The translations under genes and the position numbers were made by a program. This document shows, in pieces, positions 22,801-36,675 of a DNA stretch of 64,000 bases. Within the stretch, counting starts at the first letter, position 1; each line of letters begins with the position of its first letter. Under the pieces are notes generated by a model. It saw nothing but the letters and a program-made list of their open reading frames with translations, made no database searches and was not told the origin of the DNA. This stretch comes from Castanea sativa (taxonomy: Eukaryota > Streptophyta > Magnoliopsida > Fagales > Fagaceae): contig NC_134017.1 of the NCBI RefSeq assembly GCF_040712315.1, positions 50,093,636 to 50,157,635 on the forward strand. Reading direction: 5' to 3'.

Positions 22801-23555
22801 TTTGTGTAATCAATCTTGAAATTATTATGGAAATTTTTAAGGTAGTTTTACTATATATATTTCCAAAAATAACTGTTGGAGTATTTTAATATTAATTAAT
22901 TAAAATGAACTTATAATACAACATAATTATAAAGATGTGGAAGCAAATATAAAAAATGAAGAGTTAGTGACAATATTTAATCTCACATTGAAAATGAGAG
23001 AAAATATTTTGTTCTTTTTAATTATGGTAATTAATAGGCTAATATGTATTAATTAGTGTTGTGTATTTTTTTCTCTACATATTAATAATATTTAAAAATA
23101 TTATTCAATTTCTCATTATGCAATCAAACAAAATTAAATAATTAAATTGAATTCATCTTTATCTCTCAGTACCTCAATATAATAGTTACAAATATTACAA
23201 TTATCAAAACTAAATATAAAATAAAATTACAGAACATGAAGAGATTCTGTTGTAAAAGTAAAGCACAGATGGTTACAAAACATGCATACACAGTTAAAAA
23301 GTTAACAAAACACTTTACACATAAAATAAAATAATAGAAAAATATATATATATCATCAAAACAAGTGCAAGCAAGCAAGCTGTGAAGCACAAAGTACAAA
23401 CCAATTACACAGTTATCAAAGTCTATAGTGGACTCACACTTTCACTTTCGCTCTCTAGTGGAGTCACACTGGAGAGTTTCCTGCTGAGCGCGAGAGAGGA
23501 GGCTTAGCAAAAATTTTAAATTAAAAAAAAAAAGAAAAAGAAGAAAAAGAGAGTC

Positions 23556-23594
<39 letters not shown>

Positions 23595-23992
23595 AAACTG
23601 CTATTACAGATTTGGACGGAGGCGGGCGCTGTAACTCAAAATGGTGACTAATGTGTAAGGATTTTCTCTCTATTAGAAGTATTTCTAATTCACATGGAAG
23701 AGGAGTCCTTGAAACAAAGGGGTTTTTTTTTTTTTTTTTTTTTTTTATACATACCCACACTAGTTGATTTTAAAAATAGCAAAAAACAAAAAAGGGACTT
23801 CATTATTGAACTTTAAAGTTTCTTTTCTTTTTTTTTTTTTTTTTTTTGTGAAACCAGACCCGAAGGTACAATAGGAGCTATGCCGTCAGGTACGGAGTGA
23901 ACGAAGTCAAGCTAAGCAAGGCCCACTTCATAAAATAAAATTCATTTCGGACTCGCGTGTCCACGTCCACGTCTAATTTTTTTTTTTTTTCA
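22801..23992. other. AT-rich intergenic, no gene recognised
   Basis: This stretch holds AT-rich sequence and several simple repeats: (GA)n at 23565-23592 and T runs at 23721-23746 and 23828-23846. A GC-richer segment at 23845-23970 (AGACCCGAAGGTACAATAGG onward) could be part of a SINE or other repeat. The ORFs here run through simple sequence. Confidence 0.45.
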
Positions 23993-24480
23993 AATGTGTC
24001 TATTACTGTTTATTGGTTATGAACAGTGATTTTAGGTCAATGAATAGTAATTTTTAGCATGAACAGTATTTTTTACACATTTAAAAATTATTTTGCTATA
24101 ATATTTTCAATTTTCAGTTTTCAGCAATAAGTTCTATCCAAACAGACCCTTAGAGTCCGTTTAGATAGAACTTATTTTTGCTGAAACTAAAAACTGAAAA
24201 AAATGTAATAAAATAATTTTTAAATATGTAAATAGTGCCATGAGACCCGATTTTAATAAAAAAATTATTAAAAAATAAAATTTGTGAGTCCATAAACAGT
24301 ATACGGTACACTGTCTACAGTTGAATTGGCCAAAAATTGCCGTTAATGTTTATGTACAGTACATAAACAGTAACCTTTGTCCTTTAAAAGGTGAGAGGCT
24401 GCGCAGGAAAAAAAGAAAGCGGTGAAACGTGAATGCAATAAAGGTAAACGCAATAATTTGTATCAAAGGGATACTTAAAC
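23993..24480. mobile_element. Two head-to-head MITE copies of the 14492 family
   Basis: 23993-24150 reads as the reverse complement of 24152-24480. They meet at CCAAACAGACCCTTAGAGTC / CGTTTAGATAGAAC around 24140-24175. The right end TTGTATCAAAGGGATACTTA lies about 120 bp before the receptor-kinase start codon, so the pair occupies much of the proximal promoter. Confidence 0.6.
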
Positions 24481-24598
24481 TTACTTTCTGTGATGTTATT
24501 ATGTTATGTTTTTTGTGAAGCATTGTGTGATGATAGTATCATACTTTCTGTGATTCAAAAGCAAGCAGAGATCGTGACTCAGCGGAGGAGCAGACACG
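24481..24598 (+). promoter_or_regulatory. 5' leader and proximal promoter of the receptor kinase
   Basis: About 120 bp lies between the MITE and the ATG. A short direct repeat TACTTTCTGTGAT occurs at 24483 and 24543. No convincing TATA box or transcription start can be placed by eye. The leader just before the ATG (AGCGGAGGAGCAGACACG) is purine-rich. Confidence 0.35.
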
Positions 24599-24692
24599 AT
24601 GAAAAGGGTTCTTCCTTACACTAGCTTTACTGTTGCTGTGTTCTTGTTAGTTTTGTGCATGGCAGCACAAGCAGCAACTCCTGATAATGAAG
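24599..24692 (+). CDS. Exon 1: signal peptide of the receptor kinase
   Basis: ATG at 24599 opens a 31-codon exon, too short for ORF finders: [10 protein letters not shown], then the hydrophobic [14 protein letters not shown], then ATPDNE. The donor is AG|GTAAGG. It ends in phase 1 and joins exon 2 to give the family-typical EV-AL-EIG sequence. This start is preferred because it gives a standard signal peptide and correct splice phase. Confidence 0.88.
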
Positions 24693-24731
24693 GTAAGGCA
24701 GTCTTAATTTGTACTTCTTTCTATTTGTAAT

Positions 24732-24820
<89 letters not shown>

Positions 24821-27800
24821 CTTCATATCACTTCAATTCATTCTATTTCAAACTGGTGGAAAAATGGACATCTATGCATTTAGCAGAAACAATAACCCCT
24901 AAGGACAACCACAAACAATAACCCCTAATACAATCTCCAGAAAATCAAATCCTCCCCAGCTGAGAATCCTCCTGCGACAGTGTCGGACTTGAGGAGTCAT
25001 CTCCTTCCTATAATATTCTTCCTTCATAAAAACCCATTTCAAAAGACTGTTCAATTTTAACAAATCAACATTTTGTTTTTAGATTTGCTTGAAGTTCCTC
25101 TTTTCTAGGTTTTTGGTTTTTGTTTTTTTGGGTGGATGAAGCAGAAGCACTCTTCAGTTTACAATTATTGCAATTTGCAACTGCAACTAGAGAAAAATTT
25201 GTTGAAGTTGTTACAACTCTTTGAAGAGTTATGGAGGGTGTAAATGGGTTTTGCTATATAAGAATTTTCAACGGATTTCTTCGATTCCGACAGCGTTGTC
25301 GGAGGCGTTGACAGCTTCTTGAACGACGATGGGGGCTTCTGAGGATTTTGGAGGGGAGAGAGAGATGGGCTTGTGGTGAGTTTAGCATGGTGTATTGAGC
25401 TTTCTTTAAATTGTTGATGTGGCACCCCCTCATTGGCTGCTGTAAAACCCACCTTTTGCGCCAGAACTGGACCAAATTAACACTTTTTCTTTATTGCTAT
25501 TAGGGTCTGTTTCGTTGGAGGAGTGGAAAAGTGAAAGGATGAAAAATTGGGAGAATAGAAAAGATTTGGTTTTTCCTTATGTCTGTTTGGCTGGAGAGTT
25601 AGAAAAATGGGATGGTGAAAAACATTTTTGTTTGATTGGAGAAAAAAAGGGGAGGATGAAAAATGTAGTTTATATAAATTGACTATTATGTCCTTGTTAT
25701 ATAATATATATGAGAAATAGTGGGAAAGTGAGAGGGGTAGGTGAGTGCAATAAAGAGGGTATTTGTATAAATTACATTATTCAGCATCTTTTCCTTTCCA
25801 TTTTTCTCTCAAATTGGGAGGATAAAAAAATGTGGGTTCGGAGGGATTATTTCCTCTCTATTTTTTGTCTCTCTTGTTTTCTCTCCTGAACCAAACAGTA
25901 GAAAATGTCATTTTTCACCCTATTTTCTTCTCCCTATTTTCCACCATCTTTGTTTTCACCCAACCAAACATAACCTTAAAGCATTCCTATCCGAAAAATG
26001 CTATCCTATCCTATTTTACTATTTCAAAAAGCTACTTTATTAATTATACCATACTATTTTACAACACACCTAACATCCCAACTTTTATTTTCCTATTCTA
26101 CTTATTAAAATAATATATCTACACAATAAAATATATTTTTTCATTTTTTGTTTTTTCCCAATTTTTTCCTCCACACGCGTATGTACCTTCCAAACTCCTC
26201 CATTCCTTTATTTTTCACCTTCTTCCAAACTCCTCCATTCCTTTATCTTCCATCTGCATTTTTGTTTTTTCTTTCTTCGTGTTTTCCCATCCCTTTATCT
26301 TCCATCTTCATTTGTTTTGTCTAACCATATCATTTCAACACCGAGATCAACACAGGTCAACACCTAGATCTGGTCACGCCCAGATCAACCCAAATCCAAA
26401 ACCCATAACCCATAACCCACGGCCCACCACGCCTAGAAAAGGTCATCGCCACCACGATCTCTGATCTTCGCCGATCCACGTCGAGATCAACCTAGATCAA
26501 CAACTAACTTCGATCACGCCTAGATCAACCCAAATCCAAAACCCATAACCCACGGCCTACCACGCCGATACACCACAATCCTCAGCCCCAGACCCACCAA
26601 AATCCGATTAACAATCCTCAGCCCCTTGACCATGATGATCTCGTCTAAAAAAGGTCATCGGCAGTTTCATCGGAGAGAAAGGGTCATCGGCAGTGAGAGG
26701 CACGGGAAGAGAGGCTCAACGGAGAGAGGGGAGATGAGCTCTGTGACTGTGAGAGAGAGAAAGAGAGAGGAGTTGAAAGAGAAAGGACTGAAAGGAGAGA
26801 GAAATTGATTTAAATAATATATTTTGGTTTACAATTGTGCTACAGTACCATCCTAAATGTAGGATGGTACTGTAGCACAATTGCAAATTTTTTTTTTTTT
26901 TACAATTGTAAGATTTTGCAAGTCCAAATGTTGGGAGGTTTTTGGGCTTTAATGCTAAATCAGCCCTACATATCCCATTTGGCAATCCCAATGAGAATGC
27001 TCTTATGTATTATAACTATGTCTCGCATTTTCTAACATAGTACCAAAGTTATGTTTTATCTTTTATAATATGGAATCAAGTATCGGAGAGAGCTAACCAC
27101 CAAGTGTGGCATAGTGGCTTGTCCACCATTGGGTAAGGCTCTGGGGTTCGACTGGGTTTGCTCCCTCGTTCGAGTCCCAATAGCCACAACACCTTGTGGC
27201 CAGCAGCAGGTTCCCATTGCGAGCGGGGATTGGTTGAGGTGCGCGAAAACTAGCTCGGACACAAAAAAAAAAAAGTATCAAAGAGAGCCGAGGCTTCCAA
27301 CAATATCCCAAAAAGGGAAAAAAATAATAATAAAAAATAAGAAGACAAAAAACAGGCTTTATTGTTTTAAGTTTTAACAAAAATATGTTGTTTAAAGGGA
27401 AAAAAAAAACCCTTACAACACCACGAGCTGCTTCCAGCCTCCACTCGGTGACTTGCTTCAACTCTGTCCATTGATCAATTAGCACTAGTATCTCTTTCTC
27501 TCGCTCTCTTTCTTTCTTGCACTTTGTAGAACTCTCTTTGTCCGTATTGTATTTGTGTTTCTCTTTTATGGTTGTGACTATTTGTATATCAGTATATCTA
27601 CTCTATGTGAAAACCTAAATAATAGGTAAAGTTTAGAGAAAATTCAATTAGAATTTGAAATTAGAATCCAATTTTGCGCCATGTGTCTAAATTTATGTGG
27701 AGACCACACCATAATTATACACTTGAGTTTTTTAGTTTTCGTGCGAAGTGAGTTAATGAGTGTAAAATACTAAGAATCTAACATTAATGAACTATAAGAT

Positions 27801-30800
27801 TTAAAAAAAAAAAAAAATCAATTACATATACTCAATAAAAATCACTGCACAACAAAAATCACCACACATTTTATTTTATTAAAAATTAAAAAAAAAAATG
27901 ATCATAAGTAGTATTAAATTTAGATAAGAATTTTAATATGTAACTTATTACGTTTACTTAAAAAAAATAGTTTTACTAATTATTTATATTTTTATGATAA
28001 AAATTATGTTTAATTTTGATTGTATCTGTATGTATGCATGTGTTACATGCTAATTTAAGATAAAAAGTGCTCAAAGGTCAAGAGTTATTGTTTAATATAT
28101 CAAATGTTGAAACTTTAGATGTTAAAGCTCCTAAAAAGGCTCAAAGATGAGAATTGAAGAAATAATACATTGCTTCCTAGAATGTTATTCTAGATTAAGA
28201 CGATCTAAGAGCATTTGCATTGGTGGAGCTTAAAATTTTAGCTTTTAGCTCATCAAAAACTTACTTTATCTATTTTACAACCTCATTTTACAAAACAGAA
28301 AACACCCAACATCAATAGTTTTAATTTAGCATTCAACACATTAAAATAATATAAATAACATGTAGTGTTTTAGACCCCTTAACACAATATGTTTAACCTA
28401 GTTATTTAGCCAAGTGATTAATTAGATAAATTATTCAATTCTAGGTTAACACATATAAATCATATCATGTAAGTAATGCGGAAATATAAAGAACACAACG
28501 ATATGATAACCTAAGAAAACCTAATCGGTAAAAAACCTGGGGAGGATTTAACATAGCTATACTCAAGGTAAAAACAGATTCACTATGAAAGAATTGAAAT
28601 TTTTACAATAAGACTTAGACGACTAACATCTTATTGCTACCTCGTGTAAAAAACTTACTACCAAGACCACGTGATAGCTCCGAGTCCACGGATTATTTCT
28701 TTCCTTGATCTACGACAACCACGAGTCTCCTACTTGTGACTTTGAGATTCCACTTAAAGGTTTCAGATATTCTTTAAGTTCTTTAAGCAGCAACTAAATC
28801 AATTATCAAGCTCTTGATACGAATCTTGATCTTGATAACCCTATGTGTGTGTATGAAGGTAAACATCTTAAGATCTCACAAAAGATTCACCACACAACAC
28901 TCAAAGACCTCTAAAACATAGCTAGAGTTTTTCCTTTTATATGTGAAGTAAAACACTTAACCCTACACGTCAAACAGGCTTTGGCTGAATTGGAAATTCT
29001 ACAGAAAATTAAATTTGCACGAGTTTCGATCGATCGAATCTAATTTTCGATTGATCGAGCCTTGCAGATTTTGTCCAACAATTTCTGCAATCACTCGATT
29101 CTAATTTTACAATTAAACATACTTTGAGCAAACCTAAACCTAGACTCTATGTTTTGATCATGGCTTGCCAACATATTACATATTGAAGTTTTAATACATT
29201 AGTTTTTAAGATCTTAGAATCTAACATAACATAATAAAATAATATATCCACTACAATAAACAACAACCACAACTACCACCAGAGTCATGGAAACCACCAC
29301 ATAGTCACAATTACAGCCTTGAAAAACCCAACAACCCCATATTGCAAACCGATCAGTAACCCACCATAACAACCCAATCAACAAACCACCAACTCAACCA
29401 TTGCCATTGCCATAGCCAAAACCCACACCACACCACACAATCAACAAAACCCAACCACACAAACTCACATCACCACTAAAACCACTGAAATCCTGAAATC
29501 TACCACGAACTCAATGGTGTGGTAATCGTGCTTGGTTCGGCTTGGGGCTTAGGTTGGCGACGAGTGGAGGAAGAAAGATGGGTCGAAGTTGGGCAAGGGA
29601 GATGGAGGAATGGGGCTTGGGTCAGCGAAAGTGGAGGAAGAGAGAAAAAATTGAAGGGGAGAGGGTGAGATTGTTCGTGAACTGAAGAGAGTGGGTGGAA
29701 CAGGAAGAGGGAAAAAAAAAAAAAAGAGAATAAAAAGGAAAGAAACAAAAACATTATTTTAATGAGAGGACAAATAAAATAGATGATTTTGCTTTAACAT
29801 TTGTGTTATAGTGCACAACTATAATATTTGCATTTGATTTTCGAGTTTTGCTTTTGTTCATGTGGTCGATAATATAACATATGCTATGTTGCCATATAAA
29901 AAAAATATTTACATCAATAAGAAAAATTAAAAAACAATTTATTTTGTGGGTTCCAGTTAGCTCAACTGGTAAAATCTCTAATAGTTGAATAAGAGATTTA
30001 GGGTTCAATCTCCATTTGTACCAAAAATCGATTAATGTTTTGGTCTGATGATTAAGAGCTATTGTCAGGAGCAGACGCCATGAGTTGAAACTCTCTCTCT
30101 CTCAAAAAAAAAAAAAGAAAAAAAAAGAAGAAGTTATTTTCATATATGCAAAAAAAAAAAAAAAAAAAAAATTCCTTTACACGAAATCGACAATTGTACT
30201 TTCTTTAAAAAATTAAAATAAAATATAGTGTCTAAATATCTAATTCTCCAAACATAAATATTTATTATTAAGAAAGCTTTGGTTTTTGGAAAATAAAGAA
30301 GGTTTTCTATTTTTTTTGGGGATAACTAAGAAGGTTTTTTTATTTTTATTTTTTTTTATACAAGATAGAAATTTTACTCTAACATAATCAAAGTGTATAT
30401 GTGTGTAAAATTTCCTCCTGGAGACTTGAACTCTAATCTTTGCCCCCCACACTCCACAAGCACTTATGCTTGTGTAGTGTCCATCGCACCAAGGGTTTGC
30501 GGTGGTAACTAAGAAGGTTTTAATCGAAGAGATTTATGTATCTATTCTTAGAAGCATATATGTTGAATATAATATGGTTTAATAAAAAGGAAGAGAAAAA
30601 AAAAAGAGAGAATAAAAACGAAAGAAACATAAACATTATTTTAATGAGAGGATAAATAAAATAGATGATTTTGTTTTAACATTTGTGTTATAGTGCACCA
30701 CTATAATATCTGCATTTGATTTTTGAGTTTTGCTTCTGTTCGTTTGGTCCATAATATAATATATGCTATTTTCTCTTATAAAAAAAATATTTACACCAAT

Positions 30801-33800
30801 AAGAAAAACTAAAGAAAAAATTATTTTGTGGGTTCTAGTTAGCTCAATCGGTAAAGTCTTTAATGGTTGAATAAGAGATCTAAGGTTCAATCTCTATCTG
30901 TACCAGAAATCGATTGATGTCTTGGTCTGATGATAAATAGCTATTATTAAGATCGAATGCCATGAGTTGAAACTCTCTCTCAAAAAAAAAAAAGAAGTTA
31001 TTTTCATATATGCAAAAAAAAAAAAAAAAAAACTCCTTTACTCGAAATCCATAATTGTACTTTCTTTGAAAAATAAAAATAAAATGTATTGTCTATATAT
31101 CTAATTCTCCAAACACAAATATTTATTATTAAAATAAAAGCTTTGGTTTTTGGAAAATAAAGAAGGTTTTATTTTTATTTTTTTTACAAGATAGGAATTC
31201 TACTCTACCAATCAAAGTGTATATGTGTGTGAAGCTCCATCCTAGAGACTTGAATCCCGGCTTTTGCTCCCCACACTTCACAAGTACTTATGTTTATGGA
31301 GTAACCATCGTACCAAGGGTGTGCGGTGGTAATTAAAAAGGTTTTAATCAAAGAGATTTATGTATCTATTCTTAGAAACATATATCTTGAATATGATATG
31401 GTTTAATAAGCTACTTATGCTATAAGAGTAATATTAGAGCATTCACGTTAGTACGTGCAAAAATTTATGCCTATTTTAGAGGGAAACGATTAATTATTAA
31501 ATCATTTCTATAAATGTAGTGGACTTTAAAAAAAAAAAAAAACTAGAGGAGACTATAAATTAAATTTTATTTAAAGGAGCCTTTAACTTTGTTTTTGTTT
31601 TTTTATTATTATTATTTTTATCTCTTCTAGTATTGTTTTGTAAACTTTTGAAAAACATATTCTTTATATTTATTCCGATATATATTTGTTTAATTTGGAT
31701 AAATCAACCCAATATTAGATAAACTTTGATTAAATTAGATTTAATCTTCTATAAAAATTTAATTAAATTAGGTTTGTCCTTTTTGCTAATTAGCTAATTT
31801 AAAATTTTATTTTATTTGTACTTACTAATAAAACTCATATCATACATAAATACTTTTATCAAACTTTTTGGAACATTGAACGAAGACCAGTATGTATTAG
31901 CATTTTATCACCTATTTGTACTTTTTTTTTTTTAAGATATCTCATTATAAATCATATTTATTGATCAAGTTTACTATGATTGATATTTTAAGATATTAGA
32001 GCATTCGCATTAGCACGTGCAAAAATTTATGTCTTTTTTAGAATAAGAATCTATATTTTATTTTATCTTACACAACCATTTTTCAAAAATAGATACATTA
32101 GATTATTTATTCTACGATGCATTTTATTAAAATATTATTTCTTTATCAATTTTTTTAGTACTCTCTCTCTCTCTCTCTGTATACAAGTAAAGAAATATTA
32201 AAATATATACTTACATGTGCATAGTAACTAGTATATTTACCCTATTACTATACCTCACAAATTCTTTTTTCACAAGTTTACATGGACTGATGTGAGTGAT
32301 TTTCAGTTGGCCTAAGCCCAACTGCTGATTCAACTTGTCATAGCTCAAAAGAAAACATGGGAGAAGAAAAGACCTTGAAAAACATTGAAGATTTTGATTT
32401 TTATGAGCATAATATTACATTATTTGAATCTATTACTTGGTTAAGGAATTTCAATGCTATGGACTATATTAGAAAATCTAAAGCCAACAAAAAAGGTAAA
32501 AAGGAAATTGATTAAATTTGATTTATCATGCAGTGAAAGCCCTTGGTGAAATAGGTGTACAATTGGGAAAGAAAGACTGGAATTTCAAGGTGGACCCATG
32601 CATAAATGAGTCAAGTTGGTTAACACCAAAATTGGATTCGAGGCCACTGTACAACAATTCTCTCTTCTGCAATTGCTCCTACCCTGATAGTGTATGCCAC
32701 GTCATTGGATTGTACGTAAAACTTTCATTCTCTAATCAACCGAAAGAAAAAATTGCATAGTGTGTATATATTGGGTCTTCTTGTATAGCTCGTTGACTGA
32801 GTAGAATTTATATAATACATAGATATTTTATTTTAAAATTAAATATTCAAATTTTCTCAAATTTTTAGTTGGATGTAAAACACATGACATATATTTGATT
32901 TTTAAATTTCACCAATCTTACATCTAAATAGAAATTTGTGTATTCTAATAAGTATTACTGCTTCCTAAAAAAAAAAGAAAAACAATTTGGACTACATGAG
33001 ACCCCGGGTGGGAGTTTAGTGGTGAAACACTTCATCGGTTCGTCCCCCTCACTTTAGCGCTTCGGTTTGAGTTGTGTGGAGTGCATTAGCAACCGCATTT
33101 GGTGGGGCTTTTTTATTCAGAAAAAAAAATTATTACATGTAAATATTCAACAGTATATATATCCTTGTCACACAGGTTTCTTCAAGGGCAGGATCTTGAT
33201 GGTGTGCTTCCACGAGCTCTGGTGAAGCTACCATACCTGAAGTCCCTGTAAGAAGAGTAACCATTATTTGTTTTACTAATTAGCACTTCCAACAATTGAT
33301 TTAACCACCTGATTGCACAATTTCCTCTTGATTGTAGTCATCTCACTCTTAACTACCTCAGTGGTAACATACCCCATGAATGGGCTTCTACACAGTTGGA
33401 ATTTTTGTAAGTCACTCCTCAGTTCATGTTAATTGAATTGAATTAAAAAGGTGAACAAACTGTTAATGGTCTAAGTGGGTTCTAGTTAGCTCAACTAGTA
33501 AAGTCTCTGATGGTTGTATAAGAAATCTGGGATTCAATCCCCGCCGATACCAAAAACTGATTGATGTCTTGGTCTGATGATAAAAAGCTATCACCTTAAT
33601 GGTCTAAGGTTAGCCATTAAATGCTCATTCTTATTTAATTAATTGAATTTGCTTCAGGTCTCTCTCTATGAACAACTTATCAGGACCACTTCCAAGCTTC
33701 TTGGGAAACATTACCACACTTACATTTTTGTATGCTCTTATTGTCTCTTTCTTTCTCACCAATCATATAGGGGAAAATGCTAGAGCTACTACCAATTTAA

Positions 33801-36634
33801 CAACATAAAGCTTACAAAGTAATATGACAATGAAAGTTGATAAGTGGGCTTCAACCACTAATGAATGAATGTTTGAATTGGTTTTTGGTAATTGGTGACA
33901 CATCGGTTTGTAAGCTCTATGTAGTAAAATTTGTAGTATTTCTATCATTACTTGTCATATAGAAAGTAAATTATGTCATACTTCCACTTGGTCTAACCGG
34001 CTTTAATATTTAAGAATATATTATATACTTAGGGGCATAGAGAACAATCTGTTTTCTGGAATGGTTCCCCTTGCGCTTGGAAAGTTGGTTAACTTGGAGA
34101 ATCTGTGAGTGTTTCTTTGTTTCTTTTTCTTAATTTTTAAATAAAGTTTGATTTGTCATTTTTAAATTGTCATTGATTTTCTTAATTCTGAATGCATGAA
34201 ATTACTTTAACTTTCCTTTTGGTGACTGTAGCATTCTTAGTGCTAACAATTTCTCAGGAGAGTTGCCAGTTGCGCTTACTAATTTGACCAAATTAACGGA
34301 ACTGTAAGTGGTTGATAGTACTTTTAGATTTTCCTTGAAAAAATCTTAGTCATTTTGGTGACTATAGCAGTCTTCTTGTTTGTATTTTGTTCAATAATGT
34401 TTCTGTTTTGGGACATATGCAGTAGAATTAGCAGTAACAACTTCACTGGAAGAATGCCCGACTTTTTTCGAAGTTGGAAACAGCTTCAGAAATTGTGTGT
34501 GCCTTTTTCCTTGATTTTTCAAATATAAATCTTTAAATAAGGTTTCAGGTGTGATCGAAATCCAATTGAATTGAAATGTTAACAGAGAGATCCAAGCTAG
34601 TGGTTTTGAGGGGCCCATTCCTCCTAGCATTTCTATCTTGAGTAATTTAACCGAGTTGTGAGTACAGCCTTCTAAGATAACAGTTCTTGAGTTGCATAAT
34701 CCCTATGATAGGTTCATGTGATAACTAATATGACAAACTAACACTTGTTGATGATGCAACTCTATGCAGAAGGATAAGTGACTTGGTTGGAGAGGGATCA
34801 AAATTTCCAAACTTAAGTAGCATGATGCTCATGCATAGATTGTAAGTCAGTCTTTTGTTGTAAAATGCAATGAATTTGAAATAATACAAAATTTATAGCA
34901 GTCTTGCTTACCTAAGGTATATTTACTTTTCAGGATGCTGAGGAGTTGTAACATCACTGGATCAATTCCTTCATACATATCAGACATGAAAAGGATTCAA
35001 ATTTTGTAGTTCTCTTTTTCCCTCTATTTATTGTAGATACATACATATAAAATTCAAATCTTTTTGAAATATAACTAGATGTTCATATACAGAAGTTTAT
35101 GGATTTCAACTCTAAAAAATAGGTACTAATTTTCTAGAACTTAGAGCAAGTAATCATATAAAAAAAATGACATTAATTTTTAAAATTAAATTAGAAACTC
35201 AATGATTAGATGAGCGTTTTAGGAGTTCTCTCTATGAATTAGTTGTTAAAATATATTAGGTTTTTAATTTTGACATACATCCTTTTTTATGCTTGAAATT
35301 TTGTTCTACATACAAAATTAGAATTATAAACCTTCTTTTCTTGCAGAGATCTCAGCTTCAACAGATTGGAAGGAAGTGTTCCAGATTTAAGCGGTCTTGA
35401 AAAGCTGCAATTCATGTAAGCTTCACCACCAAATTTTTAACCTAGCTATTTCAATTATGCAGCTAAAGTACACAATGATATGTAACTAGGTTTGGCTTTT
35501 GGCTTAGATCCATTGGTAAATCTGCAAGGAACTTCACTCTGCACACACCTAAACGAGAACCCTGTCCATCTGCTGTGTCTTTTAGAATAAACCTAAAAGG
35601 ACCTTATATATAACTGTCTTACATTCTGTCAAAAAACAAAATAAAATAACTGTGTCATTACAACTTACATTAGAGAATAGAGCATTGCCCTTTAATATAG
35701 TCATGCTATTAAGTGTTTAACCGGTGACATTGTCTTTTTTTTTTTTAATAACTAAATAGGTATTTGACAAGAAACTTGCTCAATGGGCCTATTCCAGACT
35801 GGATCAAGGGCAGCGGCAATCAATTGTACTGATTCTCATCCTGAATTCTAGTTCAATTTTGCATGGATTTATGAGTTTGGAGAAACATATTTTTAAATTT
35901 TTTTTTAAGCGAATGAGGGGGATTCAAATTTCAAACCCTATTGTGTCAGAGAAAAGTTGAAAGGTAAAACCTTAAAAGGTTAAAAAAAAAAATTGATCCA
36001 AGGGTAGAGAATAAAAATGAAAATTTTAACTTTCACTCTCAATTCTTGAAAAGGAAATTGCACAGTGCAGCTCAATTTGGTCAAATTCAGATGTATCTCT
36101 TTCTGGATCAGCAGTTGATCTCAAACAAGCACATGTTAGGGAAGAAATAACAAAATTTGCTGGCAGCTTTGCTTTGCATCTTGCTCCATGTGGCTCTCTC
36201 TACTAAAAAGGAATTCATGAACAATTTTACTATCCATTTTTTAGTTGGCTGTCTGATACCTGGGAAGAGTTTACTGACGCTAAAAAATTTGAGCTGACTA
36301 GAGAAGCTTGATGGAATGAGCCTGAATTTATGTTGGATTAGCACTGACAAACCAGTTGAGTAGTTATAAGATAATAATTTTCCTTTTTGTGCAGGCAATT
36401 AGATCTTTCATACAATAGTTTTTCAGAAAGCTATGACCCAGCTTGTGGAGATGCATTGTAAAACTCTCTGCCTATTGGAACTTTACACACTTTTCTCTCT
36501 TCATATCCTTTCCAGTTTTCTGATACTAACTGCTTTTTCCGTTGCAGCAAAAATTTGTTCAAAAGCTCTTCTGGAAGGGACAACTTGTAAGCTTCAAACT
36601 AGTGAAATTTTACAAAGAACCAATGCTTTTTTAT

Positions 36635-36675
<41 letters not shown>

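Larger units (their letters stand above)
29704..31408. repeat. Tandem segmental duplication of about 0.85 kb
   Basis: 29704-30587 and 30588-31408 align along their length. Each starts with an A-rich/GAGAATAAAAA block, continues through ATTATTTTAATGAGAGGA and a SINE-B copy, then a SINE-A copy, and ends AAGAGATTTATGTATCTATT, then ATGGTTTAATAA. The second copy has small differences throughout, so the event is not very recent. Confidence 0.88.

Noticed and set aside
25165..25475. A gene on the minus strand in intron 1 of the receptor kinase
   Set aside because: Two overlapping frames of 73-95 codons in different frames, no domain, no promoter or splice support. Noted only as a GC-richer segment.
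29947..30020. A functional tRNA gene
   Set aside because: Box A and B positions are present, but acceptor and anticodon arms do not pair well, an A tail follows and multiple copies exist: a SINE.
34391..34630. Minus-strand open frame over LRR exons
   Set aside because: Shadow of LRR exons 8-9 of the receptor kinase on the opposite strand.
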